From Robiginitomaculum sp. (GTDB taxonomy: Bacteria; Pseudomonadota; Alphaproteobacteria; Caulobacterales; Maricaulaceae), in contig NVWT02000004.1 in assembly GCA_002733735.2 (NCBI GenBank), positions 130,389 to 136,343 on the forward strand: a stretch of DNA of 5,955 nucleotides. Reading direction: 5' to 3'. Positions 1-5,440 of the stretch are shown here, in pieces (position 1 is the stretch's first letter; each line of letters opens with the position of its first letter). Made by a program: the position numbers and the translations under genes. A model generated the notes under the pieces. It did not search any database. It was not told where the DNA came from and worked only from the letters and a program-made list of their open reading frames with translations.

Positions 1-662
1 GAAGCAGAGCCAAGATTATGACGCAGCCTTACAATACGTAAGGTCTCGATTAATGCAGCAACAGTTTCATTATTAAGTTCAAGCTGTTTCTTGGCCTCAA
101 TAATTGCAATATATGATCGCGCGGTCTGGGCGATCAGAGCCTCTCTTGCATTGCGATAAAAGGCTTTCGATGCTGCTAGATTAAACTCAGAAGCCGAAAC
201 GCCTGAGCGAATACGCCCCCACAGATCAACCTCCCAACTGGCGCTTAAGCCGGCTGAATACCGTTCGGTAAATTCTGGATTTTCTACCGGAGTTGTGGAA
301 TTTGCCGTGCCGAAAATATCAAGGCGCGGAAAGAAACTGGATCGGGACTGCCTTAAAGCTGCTTGTGATCTGGAAACATTTTGCGCACTAGATCGTAAAG
401 ACGGGTTGTTTTGCAAGGCTTCTTCGATAATTGACAGCATTACAGGATCATCGAACACCCCCGCCCAATCATCAGCAATTTGTCCATCAACATCTTGGTT
501 GGCAACCCATTTATCTGGAGTAGTAATGTCGATGGGCTGAATACTTGGTTCGGATTTGTCGGGTTTGCCGGATTTGAACGATAAAGACGGCACGCTTGCG
601 CAGCCCGATAGCAATAAAACAACGCAAAAAGGAAGCAATAAAATATACGAAATTTTACTCAT
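1..662 (-). CDS. Outer-membrane factor lipoprotein of a tripartite efflux system (NodT/OprM/TolC family), 3' part missing
   Basis: This is the outer-membrane channel subunit expected to take substrate from the adaptor-transporter complex and release it outside the cell. The reading frame is open from the ATG at 662 to the left edge and gives 220 residues, about half of a typical 450-500 residue member. Residues 1-21 form a lipoprotein signal peptide: Lys3, a Leu/Val-rich core, and lipobox L18-S19-G20-C21. Ala22 follows the Cys, so there is no Asp inner-membrane retention signal. Residues 66-90 match the family's first helical repeat (W66, F70-D-D-P, then A82-L-Q-N-N-P). The segment SASWEVDLWGRIR at 140-152 is the hallmark motif of NodT-type outer-membrane factors. 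The start overlaps the permease stop by 8 nt (ATGAGTAA), and a GAGG lies 9 nt upstream. The family assignment is secure; the exported substrate is unknown. Confidence 0.93.
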   Translation of the reverse strand, partial: MSKISYILLLPFCVVLLLSGCASVPSLSFKSGKPDKSEPSIQPIDITTPDKWVANQDVDGQIADDWAGVFDDPVMLSIIEEALQNNPSLRSSAQNVSRSQAALRQSRSSFFPRLDIFGTANSTTPVENPEFTERYSAGLSASWEVDLWGRIRSGVSASEFNLAASKAFYRNAREALIAQTARSYIAIIEAKKQLELNNETVAALIETLRIVRLRHNLGSA

Positions 663-1884
663 GCCTTAAAGCCTCGATCGGATTAAGCTGGGCTGCTCTT
701 CTGGCCGGAAAATATCCGAAGAACAAACCTATAAAAACAGCTGCACTTAATGCAGTGGCCGCAATCATAGGTGAAATGGAAATAGGAAAGCCGCCGACAT
801 TAGCCGCTAACTCAGCAGCCCCTACGCCTAATGCAGAGCCGATCAAACCGCCAATCAAACAAAGTAAAATCGCTTCGGCCAAAAACTGTCCGAGAATATC
901 ACCTTTTCGCGCGCCAACAGCCATTCGTAGGCCGATCTCCCGCGTGCGCTCGGTTACCGATACCAACATGATGTTCATCACCCCTACCCCGCCAACAATC
1001 AATGAGACAGCAGCAGTAAAGGCCAATAACACCCCCATTGTTGCTTGAGTGCTAGATCTGGCACGAACAAAATCAGCAATATTAAACACCCGAAAATTAT
1101 CCGCAGAACCAGGCTTAATTCTTCGTATTTCACGCAACCTGTCTTCGAGTTGGTTTTGCACATCGGCCATTATGTAACCATCAGCAACGCTAATCGCGAT
1201 GGAACTAACGTGTTTGGGCGTGGTCTTGTGAGCGCCTAGTATACGATTTCTGGCAGTAGTGATCGGCACAATAACTATATCATCACGATCACCGCCAAAA
1301 CTGGATTGCCCCTTTTCCTCCAAAACCCCAATAACCCGAAGTGGAACATTCCTGGCGCGGATCACCTGCCCCAACGGATTGGTTCCTTCGAACAAAGTAT
1401 CGGCTACGGTTTTGCCAATTACTGCTACTGCGGCGCTTTGGCTGATCTGTCTTTGGGTGAATAATTCTCCTGCCGTTACGCCCCAGCTTTGAGTTTCGAA
1501 ATAACCGACATTGGTTCCATAAAGCTGTGTTGCCCAATTGTCAGAGCCGGAAACCACTGTAACCGACCCACTATTTCTGGCAGAAATGGCCGTAACATAG
1601 GGTTCTTGTTGTAATATCTGTACCTGTTTGTCGGTAAATGGTGGTGCGGAATTAGCGCCGGAATGCCTGCCACCGCGCCTAGAAGCACCGGGTCGCACAG
1701 TTAAATTCGAGGCACCTAATGCTGAAATTTGCTGGTCAACCTGTATGGCTGCGCCTTCGCTGATCGCCATCATCGCCATAACCGATGCTACACCAATCAT
1801 AATACCAAGCATGGTCAAAAAGCTACGCAATACATTTGCAAGTAGCGCTTCGATTGCCGAACTTATTGCCAGTTTCAACTTCAT
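655..1884 (-). CDS. MacB/FtsX-type ABC transporter permease, without a fused ATPase
   Basis: This is the inner-membrane subunit of a type VII (MacB-like) ABC exporter, which converts cytoplasmic ATP hydrolysis into periplasmic movements that push substrate toward the outer-membrane channel. The 409 residues show the family's four-helix layout: TM1 at about 20-42, a large periplasmic domain at about 45-275 (MacB_PCD type), then TM2 at about 282-307, TM3 at 333-358 and TM4 at 373-394. The FtsX core GGVGVMNIMLVSVTERTREI (298-317) continues into G-L-R-M-A-V-G-A-R, and the C-terminal FPARRAAQLNPIEALRHE is typical. A Gly/Arg/Ser-rich stretch at 66-78 lies early in the periplasmic domain. E. coli MacB carries its ATPase in the same chain (about 650 residues); here the nucleotide-binding domain is the preceding gene. 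The ATG at 1884 overlaps the ATPase stop as ATGA and has AGGA 7 nt upstream. Confidence 0.94.
   Translation of the reverse strand: MKLKLAISSAIEALLANVLRSFLTMLGIMIGVASVMAMMAISEGAAIQVDQQISALGASNLTVRPGASRRGGRHSGANSAPPFTDKQVQILQQEPYVTAISARNSGSVTVVSGSDNWATQLYGTNVGYFETQSWGVTAGELFTQRQISQSAAVAVIGKTVADTLFEGTNPLGQVIRARNVPLRVIGVLEEKGQSSFGGDRDDIVIVPITTARNRILGAHKTTPKHVSSIAISVADGYIMADVQNQLEDRLREIRRIKPGSADNFRVFNIADFVRARSSTQATMGVLLAFTAAVSLIVGGVGVMNIMLVSVTERTREIGLRMAVGARKGDILGQFLAEAILLCLIGGLIGSALGVGAAELAANVGGFPISISPMIAATALSAAVFIGLFFGYFPARRAAQLNPIEALRHE
672..675 (-). promoter_or_regulatory. Ribosome binding site of the outer-membrane factor gene, inside the permease coding region
   Basis: GAGG on the minus strand lies 9 nt before the ATG at 662, within the end of the permease gene. 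Together with the lipoprotein signal peptide starting at that ATG, it settles the start choice. Confidence 0.5.
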
Positions 1885-2591
1885 TTCGTCTTCCTGTCAT
1901 CAGCAACAATAACACCATCACGAAAGTATATCTTGCGAGCAGCATATTCAGCCACATCTTCTTCATGAGTAACCAAAATAACCGTGATGCCTTGTTTGCT
2001 AAGGGTAACCAATAATTCCATGATCTCAATAGAAGTACGGCTATCTAACGCTCCGGTTGGTTCGTCAGCAAGAATAATTGCCGGTCTGGTGGCCAAAGCA
2101 CGAGCAATAGCAACCCTTTGCTGCTGGCCACCGGAAAGCTGCATTGGGCGATGGTTCATGCGGTCACTTAGCCCAACCATGCTCAAGCACTCGATTGCTC
2201 TAGCTTCTATATCCGCAACAGGATCTCTAGAATATCGCAATGGAAGCTTCACATTGGTTAGAGCCGTGGCTCTATTCAGTAGATTGAATTGCTGAAAGAC
2301 AAAACCGATGGTCTTGTTTCGCAAATCCGCCAACTCATCAGCATCAAGGCTAGACAAATTGCGCCCTTCAATAAACAAATCGCCAGACGTAGGAGTATCA
2401 AGCGCCCCAAGCAAATTCATCAAGGTGGACTTTCCAGAACCCGAAGGCCCCATTATTGCTGTCATTTCGCCGGCAATGAAGTCTACCGATACGCTGTTTA
2501 GAGCATGAACTTGCTGCTCACCCATAATATAGGTTTTGGTAACATCAACACATTTAATGAGCGGCTCGCTTAAAACTGAATTCGCCGCCAT
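1881..2591 (-). CDS. ABC transporter ATP-binding protein of a MacB/LolD-type exporter
   Basis: This is the cytoplasmic ATPase that drives the adjacent MacB-type permease, expected to work as a homodimer on a permease dimer. All nucleotide-binding motifs are intact in 236 residues: Walker A GPSGSGKS (48-55), Q-loop Gln100, signature LSGGQQQR (152-159), Walker B IILADEP (172-178) with catalytic Glu177, D-loop ALDS (181-184), and switch His209. The stretch GFVFQQFNLLNRATALTNV (97-115) is characteristic of the LolD/MacB/FtsE subgroup. LolD itself, which partners LolCE in lipoprotein release, is the main alternative. The flanking MacA-like adaptor and outer-membrane factor favour an efflux role. 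The ATG at 2591 shares one nucleotide with the adaptor stop (TAATG), suggesting coupled translation. No strong Shine-Dalgarno is seen, only a weak GGGC. Confidence 0.95.
   Translation of the reverse strand: MAANSVLSEPLIKCVDVTKTYIMGEQQVHALNSVSVDFIAGEMTAIMGPSGSGKSTLMNLLGALDTPTSGDLFIEGRNLSSLDADELADLRNKTIGFVFQQFNLLNRATALTNVKLPLRYSRDPVADIEARAIECLSMVGLSDRMNHRPMQLSGGQQQRVAIARALATRPAIILADEPTGALDSRTSIEIMELLVTLSKQGITVILVTHEEDVAEYAARKIYFRDGVIVADDRKTK
1892..1895 (-). promoter_or_regulatory. Ribosome binding site of the permease gene, inside the ATPase coding region
   Basis: AGGA on the minus strand lies 7 nt before the permease ATG at 1884 and within the last codons of the ATPase gene. It supports that start and suggests the permease can recruit its own ribosomes as well as re-initiate through the ATGA overlap. 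Confidence 0.55.
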
Positions 2592-4066
2592 TATTTGCTG
2601 CCCGCATTGGTTTTCAACAATCGAATTACGAACTCATCACCTTCTTTTGCTCCCCTAACAATTTCGGTAAAGCTGCCATCCGACAAGCCAATCACAAGGT
2701 TGGCCGTTTGCAACGTCCCATCAAGGTTCTCTTTGTACACAGTAATCCTACGAACAGTTGATCTAGCCTGTTGGTTGTTCTTGTAGGTTTTGAATTCATC
2801 AGCGGTTAGCTGTTTTTTCAATATCCTATTTATGCGAGCGTTGATTAATTCGCGCATTTGCGAACGCCGAAATTGTGCCATATCTCCCATAGATTGGCGA
2901 ATTTCGGTTATCTCCTTAGTTATCAATTTTTCAATTTCACTCGAACGTTCGGTAGATATATTTAGGTCTTTTAGCATTTGCCTGACAAAGTTACCCCCCC
3001 GGCCATTGCCACCTGACCTAGACTGTCCATCGCCTTTATTATCTACTACCAAAGGCCCATCAGCTGGAGGACGAAACCGTGAAACTGCTTCAGCAATTCG
3101 CAAAACATTTTCTCTGTTTTCAGTGACAATTTCTACATTGGCAGTCATGCCTGGCAATAATTTACCGCCACGGTTAATTGCAGAAACCACCACTGTGTAA
3201 GTGACTACATTTTGAATTTCCTGAGAGGCTAAACGCACTTGTTCAACTGTTCCGGTAAAGTCATCATCCGGGTAGGCATCAACCTTGAAAGTCACCTGAT
3301 CACCTGCATCAATGCCACCAATGTCACTTTCTACCACAGCAACGTCTATTCGTATGTCAGATAAGTCTTGGGCTATTCGAAACAGAACCGGAGCTGAAAG
3401 AGATGCGGCCACGGTTTGACCAACATCAACGTTTCTTTCAATAACCACGCCGGTTATTGGGGATCGAATTATAGTTCGCTGCAAATCCACATTTTGGGTT
3501 TGTAGCGAGGCAATCCGCTGAGTAAGAGCCGCTTCTCCAGTGCGCAACTGCGCCTTGGTTACCGCCAGTTCTGACTGAGCAACCGCTAATTGCCGCTCAG
3601 TATCTTCAAGCAATGAAAGCGCTATTGCGTCTTCTTTGTAAAGGGCGTTTTGACGAACATAGTCTTTTTCAAATTTCTCTAAATTTGCTTTTGCTCTGGT
3701 GATTTGGGCTTTTTGTACTGCAATATTTGCTTTTGCGCTTTCTACTTCAGCTTTGGCTGATGCAACTCTTGATTCAAAGGTCTGAGCATCAATACGAGCA
3801 ATGATCTGCCCTTTGGTGACCTCGCTGTTAAAGTCGGCTGTTAGCTCAAGAATTTGCCCCGAAACCTGCGAGCCGACCTCGACCGTTGTCAATGCGCGCA
3901 CCGAACCGGATGCAGAAACAATTTTAGCAACATCACCTAATTCAACAAGAGCGGTTTCTATTTTGAACTGGCCATTGCTAACGGTTGAAGGATTGCGAAG
4001 AAATACAACCCAAACCACAAGCCCCAGAACCGCAAAGCCAGTAACAGCAATAAGTACTTTTTTCAT
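2591..4066 (-). CDS. Periplasmic adaptor (membrane fusion) subunit, MacA/HlyD type, with an extra C-terminal helical insert
   Basis: This adaptor bridges the MacB-type transporter and the outer-membrane factor. Residues 4-23 form an uncleaved N-terminal membrane anchor with no lipobox. The first lipoyl half-motif follows at about 57-93 (VGSQVSGQI, then VTKGQIIARID). A long alpha-hairpin of Ala/Lys/Glu/Gln-rich heptads spans about 97-196, and the second lipoyl half is at 197-222 (IIRSPITGVVIERNVDVGQ). Beta-barrel and membrane-proximal strands come next, including LLPGMTANVEI at 303-313. After VLRIAEAVSRFRPP (321-334) comes a Gly-rich linker (345-359) and a charged helical insert (360-434). The fold resumes at 439 and contains LVIGLSDGSFTEIVRGAKEGD. 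At 491 residues it is about 100 longer than usual for MacA. ATG 4066 was chosen because it gives the standard MKK-hydrophobic start. An in-frame TTG at 4078 is possible but lies almost on the predicted transcription start. Neither start has a clear Shine-Dalgarno. Confidence 0.93.
   Translation of the reverse strand: MKKVLIAVTGFAVLGLVVWVVFLRNPSTVSNGQFKIETALVELGDVAKIVSASGSVRALTTVEVGSQVSGQILELTADFNSEVTKGQIIARIDAQTFESRVASAKAEVESAKANIAVQKAQITRAKANLEKFEKDYVRQNALYKEDAIALSLLEDTERQLAVAQSELAVTKAQLRTGEAALTQRIASLQTQNVDLQRTIIRSPITGVVIERNVDVGQTVAASLSAPVLFRIAQDLSDIRIDVAVVESDIGGIDAGDQVTFKVDAYPDDDFTGTVEQVRLASQEIQNVVTYTVVVSAINRGGKLLPGMTANVEIVTENRENVLRIAEAVSRFRPPADGPLVVDNKGDGQSRSGGNGRGGNFVRQMLKDLNISTERSSEIEKLITKEITEIRQSMGDMAQFRRSQMRELINARINRILKKQLTADEFKTYKNNQQARSTVRRITVYKENLDGTLQTANLVIGLSDGSFTEIVRGAKEGDEFVIRLLKTNAGSK
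2994..3000 (-). repeat. Seven-G homopolymer in the adaptor coding strand
   Basis: Seven consecutive G (C on the plus strand) encode part of the Gly/Arg-rich linker, around residues 356-358 of the adaptor. The tract sits directly before the extra helical insert. Slippage by one base here would shift the frame and lose the insert and the C-terminal strands. Confidence 0.85.
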
Positions 4067-4085
4067 TATCAATAACAACTAACTG

Positions 4086-4113
4086 ATTATTTCAAACTCG
4101 TTGTATCTAGCAA
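4086..4113 (-). promoter_or_regulatory. Candidate sigma-70-type promoter of the efflux operon
   Basis: Read on the minus strand, TTGCTA (4113-4108, 4 of 6 to the -35 consensus) is followed by a 16-bp spacer and AATAAT (4091-4086, 5 of 6 to the -10 consensus). Transcription would begin near 4079-4080, giving a leader of about 13 nt before ATG 4066. This short leader fits the absence of a Shine-Dalgarno. The call rests only on consensus matching in AT-rich DNA. Confidence 0.4.
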
Positions 4114-4137
4114 ATAAAGCAGATGATCAACTTGTTG

Positions 4138-4160
4138 TTAGTTACAGAACCGTAACCTAA
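4138..4160. repeat. Interrupted dyad between desaturase and efflux operon (possible operator or weak terminator)
   Basis: GTTAC (4141-4145) and GTAAC (4152-4156) are perfect inverted arms around a 6-bp centre. Allowing one bulged C at 4157, the stem extends by TTA/TAA to 8 pairs. The dyad lies about 25 bp upstream of the candidate -35 of the efflux operon and 20-40 bp past the desaturase stop. No T-run follows it on the minus strand, so it is not a canonical intrinsic terminator. A regulator binding site is at least as likely. Two short palindromes, GCTAGC (4161-4166) and AGTATACT (4167-4174), lie beside it. Confidence 0.3.
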
Positions 4161-4179
4161 GCTAGCAGTATACTTAATT

Positions 4180-5202
4180 TCACGCCTCTGCGAATGAGAT
4201 CATTTTCTGCCCGTCTTCGTCCCAAAGGCCTAAATTCACGCATTTAAGGCTTTCTTTTAAGTTTATGCGGCGAATATTGGTTAATTCCGGGTGGTCGCGC
4301 AATACCTGTGGCAGGCGATAATACGGAATGCGGGCATTTAAATGATGAACATGGTGAATGCCGATATTGGCGGTGAACCAGCTTAAAATCGGCGGCAAAT
4401 CGTAATAAGAACTACCCTTTAGGGCTGCTTCTTGTAAATCCCATTCTTTATCGTGTCGCCACGAAGTGTTTTCAAATTGATGCTGGACATAAAACAGCCA
4501 AACCCCGGCAGATGTGGCAATTATTGTCACCGGAAGATGCACCAATAAGAAAGCTTTGAACCCGACAAAGTAGATAACAGTACCAGCAACAACCAATATC
4601 GCCAGATTAGTTCCCATGGCACTTAACCAATACCGCCAGCCAGAACCCATAAAGCCAAGCGGTAGGCGCTGTCTGATCCAAAAGTTATATGCAGGGCCAA
4701 TGCCGAACAATACCAAAGGATGACGATATAAGCGGTATCCGAAACGTGCCGCTGGTGAGAGCTTTTTGTACTCAGCCAAAGTCAAAGTATCAATATCGCC
4801 CATGCCGCGTTTTTCAAGATTACCCGATCCTGCATGATGTAAAGCGTGGGATCGTCTCCACACATAATAAGGTGTAAGAGAAAACACACCTAAAACCCGC
4901 CCAACCCAATCATTCAAAACCCGTTTCTTAAAAAAGGCTCCGTGTCCACAATCATGTTGGATCAGGAATAACCGAACCATAAAGCCGGCGGTAGGAATGA
5001 TAAGAGCCAAGGTAAGCCAGTAGCTTACTGACAACGCTGCCCATGAAGCTGTCCAAAATGCCAAAAACGGCACCAAGCTTATGACAATTTCCCAGATGCT
5101 GCGAGCCATGTCCGGTTTCCAATATCCGGCCAAAACTGGTATCCAATTACGATCGACAGGCAGTTCTGGAGTCGTTGGCTCTAGGGTTTTTTTGTTATCC
5201 AT
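4180..5202 (-). CDS. Membrane fatty acid desaturase (di-iron, three-histidine-box family)
   Basis: This is an integral inner-membrane di-iron oxygenase expected to introduce a cis double bond into fatty acyl chains, raising membrane fluidity. All three histidine boxes are present in 340 residues: HDCGH (83-87), HALHH (119-123) and HHVHH (283-287). The additional QHQFE (240-244) is often conserved in acyl-lipid desaturases. Hydrophobic spans at about 40-58, 60-82, 192-215 and 217-239 give two hairpins with the His boxes facing the cytoplasm. Electrons normally come from a separate ferredoxin or cytochrome; no such gene or fused domain is visible. Substrate and double-bond position cannot be read from the sequence. 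Other enzymes of this superfamily, such as carotenoid ketolases or alkane hydroxylases, are less likely given the box sequences and spacing. ATG 5202 has AAAGG 10 nt upstream. The gene points the same way as the efflux operon, 113 bp away, and is divergent from the helicase gene. Confidence 0.93.
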   Translation of the reverse strand: MDNKKTLEPTTPELPVDRNWIPVLAGYWKPDMARSIWEIVISLVPFLAFWTASWAALSVSYWLTLALIIPTAGFMVRLFLIQHDCGHGAFFKKRVLNDWVGRVLGVFSLTPYYVWRRSHALHHAGSGNLEKRGMGDIDTLTLAEYKKLSPAARFGYRLYRHPLVLFGIGPAYNFWIRQRLPLGFMGSGWRYWLSAMGTNLAILVVAGTVIYFVGFKAFLLVHLPVTIIATSAGVWLFYVQHQFENTSWRHDKEWDLQEAALKGSSYYDLPPILSWFTANIGIHHVHHLNARIPYYRLPQVLRDHPELTNIRRINLKESLKCVNLGLWDEDGQKMISFAEA

Positions 5203-5212
5203 ATGGATATTG

Positions 5213-5217
5213 CCTTT
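5213..5217 (-). promoter_or_regulatory. Ribosome binding site of the desaturase gene
   Basis: AAAGG on the minus strand ends 10 nt before ATG 5202, slightly longer than ideal spacing. It supports that start; no better in-frame start with an upstream purine tract was seen. Confidence 0.45.
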
Positions 5218-5220
5218 CTT

Positions 5221-5247
5221 GTCGAATCTACATTACTCACATTCGAC
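5221..5247. promoter_or_regulatory. Perfect 7-bp inverted repeat upstream of the desaturase (candidate operator)
   Basis: GTCGAAT (5221-5227) and ATTCGAC (5241-5247) are exact reverse complements separated by 13 bp, so the arm centres are 20 bp apart, about two helical turns. The site occupies bases 19 to 45 upstream of the desaturase ATG, where a dimeric repressor would cover the promoter or early leader. The symmetry is seen directly; the operator role is inferred. The regulator is not identified. Confidence 0.4.
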
Positions 5248-5250
5248 GCT

Positions 5251-5266
5251 TGTCTACAGCAAGACA
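5251..5266. repeat. Second short inverted repeat next to the candidate desaturase operator
   Basis: TGTCT (5251-5255) and AGACA (5262-5266) are perfect arms around a 6-bp centre, starting 4 bp after the longer inverted repeat. On the minus strand the second arm reads as part of TAGACA, which resembles a -35 box, but no convincing -10 stands at the right distance. Five-base arms occur readily by chance, so this is a weak call. Confidence 0.2.
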
Positions 5267-5440
5267 CATCAAAAGCCAATTGCTGCTTGGCATAAAGCAA
5301 CGCGACTAATCGTCATTGCCTGTAGGTTGTAAGCCTTTGGGCGTTTTTAGTTGCCTAAGTTGCGTTTATATGTGAATTGGCCGCTAATCACCGCGAATTT
5401 GCCAGCAATTCATGCTGCATCGCCTAAAAAGAACAACATC

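Larger units (their letters stand above)
5203..5440. other. Divergent intergenic region between desaturase and helicase genes
   Basis: This 238-bp stretch must carry promoters for both divergent genes. It has no supported reading frame and no tRNA-like structure. It holds the inverted repeats at 5221-5247 and 5251-5266, and a further dyad TGCTT/AAGCA (5284-5288 / 5295-5299). It also holds a possible leader hairpin on the helicase side (TTTGGGC 5336-5342 with GCCTAAG 5353-5359, counting two G-T pairs). For the helicase, a TATATG at 5367-5372 could be a -10, but its -35 partner is poor. I could not define either promoter with confidence. Confidence 0.6.

Noticed and set aside
596..1048. 150-codon open frame on the plus strand
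   Set aside because: It lies wholly opposite the permease and outer-membrane factor genes, has low-complexity Pro/Ala/Ile-rich composition and resembles no family. It is the antisense shadow of real codons.
1881..2591. Assignment of the ATPase as LolD of the lipoprotein-release system
   Set aside because: Sequence motifs alone would allow it, but the flanking MacA-like adaptor and outer-membrane factor and the four-helix MacB-type permease point to a tripartite exporter rather than LolCDE.
2790..3200. 136-codon open frame on the plus strand opposite the adaptor
   Set aside because: It is antisense to the well-supported adaptor, with no ribosome binding site and no recognisable domain.
3801..4082. 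93-codon plus-strand frame across the adaptor start
   Set aside because: It is a shadow of the adaptor N-terminus; its Thr/Ser/Pro-rich product has no family signature.
5230..5280. Sigma-70 promoter for the desaturase on the minus strand
   Set aside because: Several partial -35 and -10 matches exist (TTGGCT, TAGACA, TAGATT), but no pair combines good matches with 16-18 bp spacing.
5331..5349. Possible intrinsic terminator GCC-TTTG-GGC followed by GTTTTT on the plus strand
   Set aside because: The stem is only three pairs, and no plus-strand gene ends before it, so there is nothing to terminate.
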